A stretch of 64,000 nt of DNA from Brachypodius melanocephalos (taxonomy: Eukaryota > Chordata > Aves > Passeriformes > Pycnonotidae), in the NCBI GenBank assembly GCA_013398615.1, contig VZSR01000520.1, forward strand, positions 30,419,605 to 30,483,604, given 5' to 3'. The first letter of the stretch is position 1. The number at the start of each line of letters is the position of its first letter. Below are positions 51,325-63,652 of the stretch, piece by piece. The translations under genes were made by a program, and so were the position numbers. A model generated the notes under the pieces. The model worked only from the letters and a program-made list of their open reading frames with translations, was not told the DNA's origin and ran no database searches.

Positions 51325-51400
51325 AAGTGATTAATGACATTTAAATTAATTAAAACAATCAATTAATTAAATTAATCCATTTAAATTAATTAAGTCGATT
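51325..51400. repeat. AT-rich patch with a 16-bp direct repeat
   Basis: CATTTAAATTAATTAA occurs at 51338-51353 and again at 51378-51393, exactly 40 bp apart. Further TTAATTAA palindromes lie between (51361-51376). The patch could be an old duplicated simple repeat or an AT-rich regulatory site for homeodomain-like factors, which favour TAATTA cores; only the repeats themselves are seen. Confidence 0.75.
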
Positions 51401-54400
51401 AGTAAAATGAATTCCAGGAGCTCAGATTCTGCTGGCTGCTTAAACTCTGTGTCCTTGGTACCAGGGCACATTGTGCTGAACTGTCTGATGGGTACCCAGA
51501 GGAAGTCCCCTAAGGCTGACGTGGGATGTCCTGATCACCAAATACCTGTAGACTCTGTGATGTGCCCCCAGTGCCTTGTTTAGTGTACATTTGTCAACCC
51601 CATTCTCCAATTACAAGAAACAACAAAGGGCTAAGGAGGCCCTGGTTTTACATTTTAAAAATACTAATATAAATACTAACAGTATCAAGAGGTCATTAAT
51701 ACAGATTTACTTGTTGAGTGTCTCCTGCCATGTGGATGTCATGGGGTCTGTTCAGATAAGTCCTCATTTGTTACCAAATTTCTGCTTAGGCTTTAAGTGA
51801 TCCTTTTGGTGTCAGCACAGCTCTAAGGATGTTTAGAGAGTTTGAACAGTACACTGCCCAGTGGCTTCTGAAGGTAAGGTGAATTGAAAACATTTTGGGA
51901 TCAGACTGCTCCAGTTCTAAAATAGTTTAAAGAATGAAATTTTTCCTGACACTGTGTTTAAACAGAGGTGAGGAACGTAACAAAAAATTTGACATAAGAG
52001 GCTGTAAATTTGAACCGAAAATATCAAGCAATGAAAGTCAGTTGCATGCTGGAACTAGTCACTGAATTTGTGCAGAATATAAGACATTTGTCTGAAGATT
52101 TTGCAAAGTCCTAATTAGTGTTACCTATATGTACACCCTTAGTATTGTATTATTAAGGATTTTTTACAGAGTAAGGTATAATCTCAGTAGTTATAGTTCA
52201 GAGCAGATGGAAAAGAGATGTTGAAGGCAAGGGAAAGAGATAAAAAAGGATGATGTTATATCTACACCACTGGGTCAAGGAAGTTTGAAAAGGCTGCAAG
52301 TACAGATTGCAAATTTGCAAACTTAATATAGATCTAAGCTGTACTTTCTGAAGCACACAGGAATAATGTGTTCAAACATCTGGGTGTTCAAATATCCTGC
52401 CAATACATTAACACCCTGGGGCATACAGAGTCTCTCCAATTCATCTCCAAGGTGATGATTTGAAGAGAGGATGAGTGCAGGCAGGACTTCATTATCCCTC
52501 TAGAGACTGCTGTTTTTTAATGATACAGCTGTAACTGATGATCACACGCAGAATTTTTGAACCAAGAAGTAATCCCAGATATTTCAAATCTCAGTTCAGG
52601 GTTCTGATCTTTTCTCATATAGGTATTTTTTTTTCTGCTTAGGTTCTTGTGCTCTGCATTCCAGTTGATACCTTACAAATGTAAGGAATTTCAAAGTACA
52701 ATGTGAATATATTCCTGACAAGTTCTTGAAGTGTTTAGCATCAGAAACTACAGAATCAAGTGGTTATTTTTTTCCCAAGAGATAGAAGGATTCATATAAC
52801 ACCACAGTCAAGCCTGGAAAACATCAAGGGACTGAATAGAATACAGGAGCTGCCAAAACCCACAAAGTAAGCCAGAAAGGGTGGTGTGTCCGGGAGAGAT
52901 CTGGGTCTGTAGGAGAAACAGCATAACTTCTGACACAGTTTGAGTAGGAATGAAGGGCATTGAAAAGAGGTAGATGTTGTCTCCCCTGAGATCCTTAGAG
53001 CAATTAGAGAAAGGAGATGATCAGGAGATGTGTTTACAGATAAAAGGTGGTAAGGATGCCTAAGTCTTTGAGTGTAGGATTAATTACTTGGATATTGATT
53101 TAGGTAACAAGTATGCAAAAGCTAAGGAGGATATATGCGTGTAAAAATACTTCTAACTGTTGCTGCCCTAAAGAAACACATCAAAACTGATGTAATATGA
53201 GGCAATTTGGGATGCTGAAATATTAAATGAATTACAGTACCCTGTATTTTTCAATTACATTTAATACTCAGTTTTCACTCCTAAGCTCACCAAATTCTCT
53301 TTCACTTGTGTGTAAGGACAGGCCAAACACCTCAGGCTTTGTCAGAGTTATTTGATAAACACAGACTTAACCTCTGTGTTTGTACTACAGTGATGCATCT
53401 ATTGGTTAAGTATACAGAGGGGAAGGAAACAGTGAATGCTTTTGCTTGATCCAGTCCCTGAAATTAAGTAAGATATAAACAAAAAAGAACTAAGACATCT
53501 GGAAAGAGGTGAGGTAATGACAGGGCGTGAGCCATGGTGTCTGAAGCAGCAGTGCAGAAGATTTTTGGTGAGAGCAAACTGGGGGCTGCCAAAGATGCCT
53601 TTTGGGAGCTAAGTCGATCAACTCCAGGGAAGGAAAGTAGAAAAATACTTGGAATAATAGGTATGATGAAAACCATGGAGGTAGGTAATGAAGTCTCATG
53701 CTATGTCTAAAGTAAAGGTGATATACAGACACTTTGCATCCAAACATCGTATTTGAAGCAGAGGCAACACTCAATAAGTGGTATTGCTTCTGCAGCTTTC
53801 TTGTTATAAAAATACTGTTCTCAAAACATCTTTTGTATATGACTTGTAATACCAGATGAGAGAGTTTATGCTTTCTGTCTAAAGAGATGTCATGCTACTT
53901 TTCTTCTCATTGTTCTGCTCTTACTATTACTGAACTCTGACTTGTGTAGCCACCATAACCTGCTCCACAGGTGTGCTATGGTGTTTTGATTCTTTCTATC
54001 AGTGAAATGCTTTTGCTTTGGAAATGGATCCTTTACCAGTAATGCCAACTTCTTCCTGCCTTAACTCCCTTGATTTCAAAAGGAAGCCAGCTTTGACACC
54101 ATTATTATGTAGCATTTTCATATGTTTTATCTGCGTTCCAAATAAATGCTTCTTGTGGAGTATAATTTAGTCCTAGTTGATGAAAAATCACTGTATACAT
54201 TTAGAATCACAGGGAACAAACCTGTGGGAAATCAGGGAAGCTGACTACTGACCAAAATGTGCTTTCAATTGCAAGAGCTAGTCATTGATAGGACTAGTTT
54301 TTGGGTAGGTGTGAAGTAACAAGGCACTAACTACAAGCTCTCAAAGGGGCTTAAGGAGCTCCTGCTCTTGTTGGTGTTCTCCTGCAACACTGTTGTAGCT

Positions 54401-54811
54401 TTTTTTTGGCATTACAGCTACTAGTGGAGTTACTTCATTGTGTTCTGGATTCAGCCCCTCTTTACCAAAAAAAGGAGGAAGGTTTATTTTTAAGATGAGT
54501 TACTCCAAAACTCAGTTTGTGCTGTGGTTTTCAAGGCAGCTCTTTAAACAAAATTGAAGAGAAGGAAAGAATAGGAGCTCTTTTAGCTTTTCCCACCATC
54601 AAAGTTGCAGTTTAAGCATATCCTGACAAGGATAAGAGTCTATTGTGTAATTTATATGCCTTACTAAAGCTTTTGTAGTTTCAGATGTTGCATTGCCTTG
54701 AAGTACCTAATGGGCTATGATACAAAATTGATTTCTGTGAAAATAGCATTGGCTGTTAGGTGTTCATACAACATTATCACATACTGCTTCTTCTATGGAA
54801 TCCAACACTAT
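51401..54811. other. Non-coding stretch
   Basis: No gene supported. Short frames such as 53464-53676 and 53490-53774 (minus) overlap one another in different frames and have no recognisable domain. No repeat family recognised. Confidence 0.6.
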
Positions 54812-54864
54812 TTTACTTTAATATAGATACATATTAAAGTGAAATAGAAAATATTTCACTTTAA
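54812..54864. repeat. Overlapping inverted repeats (alternative hairpins)
   Basis: ACTTTAATAT (54815-54824) and ATATTAAAGT (54831-54840) form a perfect 10-bp stem with a 6-nt loop. TTAAAGTGAAAT (54834-54845) and ATTTCACTTTAA (54853-54864) form a perfect 12-bp stem with a 7-nt loop. The middle arm is shared, so only one hairpin can form at a time. AT-rich; not at the ends of any recognised transposon. Confidence 0.85.
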
Positions 54865-55617
54865 ATGTTGATTTTCATGACAATAGATTGTTGTTAGGAG
54901 AAGAGCAGGAGAGATGATGCTTCTTCAAGAAAATTAGCATACTGACATGTAATTGTTACATAAAGTTATTTCATCTTAACCTATACCTTACCTTATGAAT
55001 ACAGCACTGGACACTGTCTTCCTATGTAGAAGAAAGGGATGAAGACTGCACGTCAAACCTTAAGCATTTCCCTACAGAGGAATGAGGTACTAGATTAACC
55101 AGTAAACCTCATTCCCATACACAAGAAAATACAGAGATGCAGCAAAGCTTCTGGATCTTTAAGATCTTCCTCTAGCAAGTACCCTACTTTAATTGTGAAG
55201 GACGTTCTGTTGTACAGAAAGGAATTTAAACAAAAGGTGGGTAGGCATAGGTTCATTGGAGGGGTGGAGGAGTGGGGAATGAAGGATTGTAATGTTCTCT
55301 AGACATAAATATCTGCTAATGTGGCTGTGCATGTTATTAAGTGCTGTAGTAATACCCACTGGCTGGCCCCAGGTTTTTTATGTTTCTAGAAGAGAATGTA
55401 GTGTGGGTCTTTGGGCAGATTTTGTGTTATTCCTGCATCACAGGGCTGTATCCTCTCATTCCTACTCTTCCTTGATCTAACCACCTTGAATTCAAAGGAT
55501 TGCATGACTGAGGCTTCTACCACATACAAACATGCATGAGAAGGGTAAATGCATGACCAGAAATATGATCTGAAAATACCAGTCTGGTAGGGCTGGAAAC
55601 TGTCTCACTACCTCAAA
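54865..55617. other. Non-coding stretch
   Basis: No gene and no repeat family recognised. A 62-codon frame at 55292-55480 is of chance length. Confidence 0.55.
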
Positions 55618-55676
55618 CATACAATCATTAAGGTTGGTAAAATCTTCTAAGTTCACCAAATCCAACAAAGGCCAAA
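55618..55676 (-). repeat. CR1 LINE 3' end fragment, minus strand
   Basis: The plus strand reads ACAATCATTAAGGTTGGTAA, then AATCTTCTAAGTTCACCAAATCCAACAAAGG, matching the reverse complement of a CR1 3' terminus (AATCATTAAGGTTGGAAAAGACC, TCTAAGATCATCAAGTCCAACC). About 55 bp recognisable; 5'-truncated. Confidence 0.75.
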
Positions 55677-57435
55677 AAGTCCAACTTTGTTTTACATCTT
55701 TTTCAGTGAAGGGAGAGGTCAGAAAAGGTGTTTAGAGGAGAAAGTACATATGTGCAGGGCCAGAATCAAAGCTGGCACAGAACAAATTCATTTGTGTCAG
55801 TTTACCCCAAGTTATAGATGTCAGTGCAGAGGGCAGTCAGGCACTATGGACTGGGAGCACTTCCTCCCCCAACACCAAATTTGTGTGTGGAATTAACAAG
55901 ACATATCAGGACAACTAAACAAACATAATCTGTGACCTGCTCCCTTTAACTGGTACTTCGGTGTGGTGAGCTCATTAAGAGTAAATCTGCTAACACTTAT
56001 TTTGTTTTGGCAGAAGTGTGTGGGGCATGCTGTCATCCCAACAGGAGACCAAGATATATCCAGCTCTGATATGACCCATTATTGCTAAATAGCACATTTG
56101 TGTAGTTACTTGTATTTCATGAAAATGTTTGATGCGCATCAAAGGAAACCTTTTGAACCCAAAGCTCATTAATTTTTTTAGTTCATCAAATTTTCAGTCA
56201 GGCTTCTGTACAGCCCAGTTCTCAGCACTCTCCTGACAACTGTCTAATGATTATGGATGTTATTTGCACTTCCCTTTTGGGGCAAAGGCCCAAATCTTGA
56301 TGCCTATCTCTCTCAATTGGCATTAACTAAATTTGCAGCAATTAGATCCCAATCTTTTGAAGCACTGATAGCCCTTAACTCTGCTGATTATAGCAGACTT
56401 GGCATCCTGACCAGAAAGGCCACTATGCCAGTGGAAATAAGCAGAAGATCTTGGCATAAAACTGCTTCCATGTAGTCATTTTCCCAGATGTTTGTGTACA
56501 GCTTCTGTTCCTAAATGAAAACCGTTTAATATGTTTCCTTTGACTTTGAAGCAGATTAACAATAATGTTTAAATTTTGTTTGGGGATGATTTACTTTCAT
56601 GATAGGCATAGATTTATTATTTTTATCATAGTCTTAGTACAGAGAATTGGTCAGCTTCTGCAGGTGGATACGTGCTTGGAAATAGCTCAGATGTTTTGTA
56701 CCTGGACTTATATATGCCTATGTTTCCTGCTTCAGTGTTTCCAGACTTAGTGCTGCCCAGTGATTTCACCACCAAGCAGTAATCAAATGGTAGCAAGGTT
56801 TGATGTAGTTACATGTGAGCATTTGCATTTGGTTTGTTTTTTGGTTGCAGTTCTGGTATAGACACATTAGTGGCACAGACTGTGAGAGAGATGGTTATAA
56901 ACCCCTTTCTAGATCAGGAGTTTCAGAGCCTTTACATGAAGTATTACAAATCAGGGGTTCATTGGCAAGCTGGAACAAACAGCAAGCCATTGCCATACTT
57001 GCATGTAACAAAGCTGTGTATGATGTTAGGACAACTTATATGCCATGGCTGTAATCAGTAGGGTTCCACAGAAATCTTTATTACATCTTAGACAAAAATC
57101 AATGTGGTAACTGATCTTTGGTTATTCACCTTGTCCCTCCTCTTGAGATTCATCTAGTGCGCTTAAATGTGGAGTGGATTTACTCTTTTCAGCCCTGTTC
57201 TGTCATTTGACCAAAAGGTTCTAATCAGAGAGAAAGTCTTCTTGGGAAAATTAAAAATACTTACAATTTTAAAAATACAGTCAGGTAATGACTAGCATTT
57301 ATATTGAGATAGGACAAATAATTTAGGCAGTAGGAGAGGCTTTCTATTTGTAAAAATAATGGAAAGCAAAACACTGGGGAAAATGACTGGGAAATCTATA
57401 GGACAGGAAATATTAGTTACTTATGCTTTCAATTA
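55677..57435. other. Non-coding stretch
   Basis: No gene supported. Two overlapping plus frames of 75-79 codons at 56815-57061 lie in different phases and have no recognisable domain. Confidence 0.55.
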
Positions 57436-57490
57436 CGTATCTTTTTGGGGTCCCTTCCAGACCTATTTTCTGTTGTTATTATAATTTCAT
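57436..57490 (+). repeat. Possible CR1 LINE 3' end fragment
   Basis: CGTATCTTTTTGGGGTCCCTTCCAGACC followed by TATTTTCTGTTGTTATTATAATTTC resembles a CR1 3' end (GGGGTCCCTTCCAACC, then the ATTCTATGATT tail). Only the GGTCCCTTCCAG block is a strong match; the tail is degraded. Confidence 0.45.
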
Positions 57491-60400
57491 CCACTACATG
57501 ACACAGCTCAGGAGATTTCAGCAAGTCCAAAACTGCTGGAAGAACAAGAGGATTCAACCTGTCAGAGTAGTCACTGCATTGGCACTTTTCAGTCCCTAAA
57601 ACCAAGCACACAGTCCTATTGAGTAATGGCCCACATAATTTGTGGCTGAATTTGTTGCTGGGTATGCTGTCAGGGCTGCCTGTTGAGCAAGCCAGAGCAA
57701 ATTCCCAGGACACACCACTCCAGGACGCACTTGGATGCTGTTCACATAAGCTCTAGGCTCTGCCTAGATGAGCAGCTTCCAGCTAATCCGTCTGCTCTCA
57801 GGCAGCTATTACAGGGCTGATTGCCAGCAGGACAGATGACACTGAGAACTTTCCTAGAAGAATTAGCATTGGCTTCTTCAAAGATAGGAGGAGTTTCTAA
57901 GCACTCTGAGGTTTAAGCAGCCTCAGAGACAGTAGAGATGCAAAATGTCAGGTCTGGGGAGTTCTCTGGGACCGGTCAGGTCTGATACCTTCAGGTTTAT
58001 CATGTATTGGTATTAAGTCAATTTGCCTACATTCAGATTTTCTATATGTTAAAGAGCACATCTCTATAGGGAAGAGATTGCTCATAGTGACTTGGGGATT
58101 ATTCAGTCAATATTTGATCCAGTATTTGTTAACCAGACAAACTGACTTTCACTGACCTCCTCAAATGTTCTCCAGCAACACCTGGAAATACTTTCAGTTG
58201 CTACTTCTGAGATAAAAATTGAACTGGGTCAAAGAGCTTTGTGTTTTTACCTAAAATGAAGAGAAAAATACCTCTTCTATCTTTGCAGTTCAGCTTCTTC
58301 TATCTGACACATGGTGGAGGACCTTGTGTCAGTCTGCTTTGGCACATTTCAAGTTCCATAAACACATCCTTAACAACACAGGCTAGATACAGATATAGTT
58401 AACACTCTCTTTTCCCTACATGGCATACAATATCATTTCCAGAGACAGATGTAAAATCCTAAAGACCACTGATACAGACTTTTGTTTTGACATTAAAATT
58501 GTGCCTGAAGGGAGAGGATAATTGTTCGATCTGAGGCAGCAAATGTCATGAAATAAAGGAATAACTTAGTAGAAATGTAACTAAATGTATGTACATCAGT
58601 GAATTTATAAAGAAAGCTTCCTGTCTTTAGAATAGACCAAAGCAATGATAACAATAATTACAAACCCCTTATCCTTAAGATTTCTTTCTGGTTATTAATA
58701 TGTTAATCACTCTCTTAATTAAAATTCTGCTTAATGATAGATTTTTTAGTCCTTATGCCTGAGTGTTTCTCAGTATTTTTGAAATAATCAATTACATTTG
58801 TTTTCATTCTTTTAGTTACTGGAGAAAGAAAGCTGGTTTGAAATTTTTTTAATGCTGTGAATGGCAAAAAGGGATGGAGAATTGAGAGAGATCAAATGCT
58901 TCCTGGACTTAACCTATAAAATTAACAGGAACTATTTATGACTGTGTGTGTGGTATTGTAAACATGATCCAAGGGAGCAATGTCAGTGTGACAGACAGAG
59001 TAATGACTAAATGAAAAAGAGCCTTTCTTCTACTCCTTTTTCAAAGTGGACCTGCCAGGACTCACACTGTTCACCTGCAGCTGCAGTCTCCTGTGCCATC
59101 CCAGATCAGAGTTGGAGAGCAGTAGCTCCTGGGCATGCTTTGTGTCCTGATAGGCTGTTAGCTCTTGTCAGATAGCTCTGTTTCCTCTTGTGTGTTCCCT
59201 CTTCATTACGTCCCCTGTTGTGATCCAGAGAGCCTGGGTAACATGAAACAGACATTGATTTTGCAGGGTTCAGTCTTGTTACAGATGGGTAGAGACACAC
59301 CATCCAGTTTTGAAAGCATTCTAATCCTGCAGTAGATTCGGTTTCTATTGAGGTTGGTTCTGTGATACCAGAGGAGGCAGGGTCACTGTGATCAGTTTTC
59401 TTTCTGCTGACTACTAATGGGAACGGCCAAGGGTCAAGAGTGCTGAGGAAGCACAATGAACAATGCGCTAACGGCGATTGCGGTCATTCACTGAGCACTG
59501 CAGACCACAGATGCCAACCTCCACTATTCAAGCTAAAAAAGTTTTGTGTCCGATTTGTCAGCATGTTATCTGTCCCAGCAAGTCATCTGTGTGAGGTAAT
59601 TGCATACACTGAATTTGCAGTAATTATTGTTCATCTTTTTCAGCCCAGTCACCACAGGCCTGCAAAACCCTCACTATGAAGTGACAGCCTCTAATCAACC
59701 CTCTGAAGCCTCTTTCTTCTTGCTGACTTGTGACTCTTATATGGTAGTAGTGAGGCTGCTACACCTGTGGTTTCTAGAGATCTAATAGAGGCGAGTTCTG
59801 CAGAGACAGGGTTTTTTATTAGATCAGTGATAAGGCTGGTAAGAGCAGACAAGCTTTCTGAGGTCCCAGTCCCTTCCTCAGATAGTTAAAAACGTATCTC
59901 CACTCAGGAAGCACTCCCCTCTTTTCTGGCAAGTGATCTTAACAAGTTACCTAAACTCCTTCTTTGTTGTAGAGTTTTTCCTTTATTTTTTAGTGAAGGT
60001 ATCATTGTCTGCCACTGACAACCTCTTTTCAACTGACATTCCAAAGACTTTCAGCCATCTGTTCCAGACCTTTCTGCTTTGGACTGAGTTTGCACTTGAA
60101 TTTTTACATTTACATACATACGCGTGAAAAAAAGCACAGTTTATGTTTTTCTATTCTCTGACTTAAAAATTTCAAATGATAAAGTTCATTTAGACAAAAG
60201 ACAGTTTTTCCCAAGAAAATGGCAGACCTCTGGGCTCCTTCCACCTCTTCCCAAAATAGCACAATAGAAAAATCAAAAGCACATGTACTTTAAAAAGCCA
60301 TCCACACTTAAAAGTTTATCTGTCGGTCTTTTGAAAATCTTTGGTTTTCTCTTCTTTTTTCCAAATTATTACTACAGGACAATCAAATATCTGTCTGTTT

Positions 60401-60918
60401 ATGCACTTTATCTTAGCAATTTCATCCCAGTTGGGCTGATCCACAAAAAGGACTTGAATGAACACTCTCAGTTCTTTTTCTTTACAGGTTTTTAAATGAT
60501 TTTGGTAGGTTTCTGTTTAAAACATCAAATTGCCTTTGATGACTTAAGCTAAATTTACCTCTGAGATCTAAATTTTCTCATTTGTTCAAAGGAATGCACT
60601 TTGGTTAGCAAGGAAAAGTCTTATTATTAATTCTGTACTGAAGTGCAAACACCTTGGGAAATCACAAATGAACAATCTTCAAGTGGCCCAGCAGAAGGCT
60701 GGGAGCTGTCTTTTTATAGCCTTTATTGGAATAATACTTTTGCTTTGGTCAAAAACTTCTCATAGTATCCAAACACTGAATAAATGTAATAAGGAGACTT
60801 AAAAATGTTTCATATACTGTTATCTGCTAATCAATCTTACTGCGACTTTAGTACTGCTCAGAATGGGAAAAGACCAGTTGAATATCAAGCGCATAGTATT
60901 GGTCTTTGGAAACAGTGG
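57491..60918. other. Non-coding stretch
   Basis: No gene supported. The 116-codon minus frame at 59106-59456 has no recognisable domain and is of chance length. No repeat family recognised. Confidence 0.6.
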
Positions 60919-60950
60919 AAGTGATCACTAAAAGGAAAAAAGTGATCACT
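60919..60950. repeat. Duplicated perfect palindrome AGTGATCACT
   Basis: AAGTGATCACT occurs at 60919-60929 and 60940-60950. The 10-bp core AGTGATCACT is a perfect palindrome, and the copies are 21 bp apart, about two turns of B-DNA. It could be a paired site for a dimeric DNA-binding protein or a small tandem duplication; no function can be assigned from sequence. Confidence 0.85.
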
Positions 60951-62708
60951 GGAAAAATGCTATTCATAAAGCTGAAATGATGAAAACTCAGTAGGCTACA
61001 ATTGTATTTTTCCTTATCTTCTGGGCTCCCCGAGTTGGCTGGTGATATTTCTTAAGAAGCTCAAGCTGTTATTTCCATTCTGCTTGTTGCAGCCTGAAAA
61101 GCATTTGGAGTGCAAGCTAAGAAGTAGTAGAAAAGAGACTGTGGGTTGCTGGGCACAGATGGCATTGGTAATAAAGCAAAGCAGCTGTCAATATTGTCTC
61201 GGAATAAGTTATTAATGATTAGCACTCCAGTTTGATATGTTGACAAGACCAAGCTTGCAGTTTGGAGTGTGCTAATTTGTGTGCCAGACCAATATGGCTG
61301 AAAGCAGAGAAGAGCAACGAGCCTCTAAGGCTTTCTGGTTGCTGATACTCACTGCTTTTTCCGGTAGGAGCTGCAGTCATTTGCTGCAGTGCCTCATTAT
61401 ATGAGCTCATAAGTATTTGAAAATGGTAAAAAAAAAAAAAAAAAAGGTAGACAGTAGAACAATGTCTTTCAGTTGGAGCAAGCAACTCCTGAATCATTTT
61501 GAACCTTGCCATTTGCTCATGCTGAAATCAGCATCCATCTGTAAGTATGTTGTTTAAACAGGTCAGACAAGAGCCTTCTGTCACATAATGATGGGCTCTG
61601 TCAATAGCTTTTCATTTTTTTGAAGTTATCAAGTGTGGGCTCTTTCCAGAAGCAGGATATTGAACTAAATGGACTGCTAGTGGGACACAGCTTAACTCTC
61701 CCTCATGACCTCATTTATTGATTCAGTGAGGATGGCTTTGGATTTGCATCTTTCTCACTCGACAGTGGTATCTATATGCTACCCTGGAAGTGTGTTTACT
61801 GCAAAATATTTACTGCAACTAGCCTTATTAGCTTGAATTCTAGCCTGCCTGAGTGCTAAAATATGATATTGTGCTGTGCATGGCTACAAACTGAATGTCT
61901 CAAAGGGGTGCTGTGAAAATGAATGCCTCTATTGCACGCCTATGATGAGCACCTGCCAGACTGTGTTAAAAATGAGGAAGCGACAGTGAGGTGACTATAT
62001 CATATGTCTGTCTGAAAAACTGTGAAGTAAATGAAAGCGAGAAAGGAGAATACGTAATCTTTCAAGAAAGGGAGACAAAATATATTATTAAAATTTTTGA
62101 CCAAGTAGCTTGAGTTGAAATGTTTCATGTATGTGTCTTCTCTACATTTTTGCATTTCTTTCTCTAAAAGGTATCAAAGGAAAACAGAGCTCTCTTGGAG
62201 TAAGAAGTTTTACTTATATATATTTCTTTAAGATTATTTAGGTGTATGTGCAAGATTTTACAATATTAAGTTTGCTTCTGAAAAGAAGGTATAGAAAGTC
62301 TTAACATTAAAACAAATTTCTTGCAGTGCCAAATCAAATGCTGACAAAAAGTCCAATTATATTATAGTAATTCATTTGCACGTAAGCAACCAACCTAATA
62401 AAACTTAGAGAAAGCAGAATTTTTGTGTAATAAATTCTGTCTTCTCAAAACAACTCCATATTTCTGTTCAAAAATCTTCATATCATAGGGTTCTGGTTTT
62501 TCAATGAGGATGTCTGAGACTCCTGGTCAAAAATTCCCTTTCTGGTTTTTGAGATTTTAGTTGCAGTTCTCTATTATTTGACATTTCTCCACCTCTTAGA
62601 AATGGTTACCAATTGACATTTATGGTTTAGAAAGCACTTGATTATGGTAAGACTGTTAGGTCCAAGAGGCTGTTCCCTTTCTAGGAATTCAGCTGGTGAA
62701 TGTAGCTT
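60951..62708. other. Non-coding stretch
   Basis: No gene supported. Contains an A18 run (61428-61445). A 97-codon minus frame (61219-61512) reads through that run and is not credible as a gene. Confidence 0.6.
61428..61445. repeat. Poly-A tract, 18 nt
   Basis: Unbroken run of A on the plus strand. No polyadenylation signal or retroposon body was recognised before it. Confidence 0.85.
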
Positions 62709-63652
62709 CTAAGAGCTGTTGCAAATAGACCTGGAAGTGAGGGCTGCCATATTTTCCTCTTGGGAGCTTCTTTTAGCTGAGACTTTAGTGCTGGCTCTGC
62801 CCATGCCATACCAGATCTGTGTAGCAACTATGACTCTGCCTAATCTCCCACCTCTGTGAGTCTGACCTGGACCTGCTGATTTGCTTTCCTGGCCTGGCCT
62901 TGGACCTGCCTGGCTGCTGCAGATTTGCTTGGTGGTCACTGTGCTGTGTCTGACCCTGATCACTCTTGATCATTGTCTCTTCAGAACTGAAATCACTGCT
63001 CTGCATCCTGCCCTTTTGGTGTTTAGGACACTGCTCCCATGTATTCATTATCACACTTGACTGCTGGCTCATCTTCCCTTGTGCAGCATCTGATCCTTGC
63101 TGCTCACTGAAAAGTCTTGGGTACTGACAGCTGTCCAGGTCAGTCAATTTAGGAATGTTACATTTCAACGAATCTCATCTTTGTTGTAGATGATAATATC
63201 AGGATGGAATGAGCTTAGTTCTCCCATCAGTTTGTACAGTATCTCCTGCATCTGGACATGGACCCAGGTAGATGGCTTAAACCCATGATTTAAAACCAAG
63301 GCATGCCTATTCTAGTCACGAATTTTCATTCCTAGTCTTGTCTTTTGAGGGTGTTTTGCACATTTCTGTTGGCACTCTGTGTAGAAAGATCGGAGATTGA
63401 GAGGCTAGATGAGATGATTGATTTGAGAAGAGTATTATCCTCCTTGTAAATGGGTATTTCTGACTTATTGCTCTGAGAAAGTTTATTCTGCTGTATAAGC
63501 AGTTGTTTGATTTCATCTGCAGATCTTCTACAATGGTATGTAATGCACTGCAAGAAGTGAGTTATGTTCTGGATGTCATATGAAATGGGGACAAGGTGAA
63601 CATACTTTGTTGTGAGTGTGAGAAATGCATTATAGGATCTTGCCTTTCTTGC
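62709..63652 (-). pseudogene. Possible decayed coding sequence, identity unknown
   Basis: Three adjacent minus-strand frames look somewhat protein-like. The first, 63652-63332, is 106 codons without a stop and includes HLVPISYDIQNITHFLQ and SADEIKQLLIQQNKLSQSNK. The second, about 63280-63166, contains MQEILYKLMGELSSF. The third, about 63168-62785, is 127 codons rich in Q, S, K and R. A further frame of 84 codons overlaps at 62963-62709. Joining them would need frame changes and skipping stops, so if it was ever a gene it is broken here, or these are separate exons. The stretch at 62750-63120 is visibly richer in G and C than its surroundings. I do not recognise the protein, and chance openness remains likely because frames of this length are expected in 64 kb of AT-rich DNA. 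Confidence 0.2.

Larger units (their letters stand above)
46585..51337. other. Non-coding stretch with long poly-T
   Basis: No gene supported over about 4.7 kb. It holds the T72 run at 47167-47238, a possible SINE relic at 50830-50885, and chance-length open frames (for example 49197-49433 and 49321-49551, both minus). The lysine-only frame at 47112-47297 is a reading of the T run. Confidence 0.6.

Noticed and set aside
54205..54245. AGAATCACAGGGAACAAACC as a possible CR1 tail
   Set aside because: Only the first few bases resemble the CR1 end; the GGTTGGAA block that should follow is absent.
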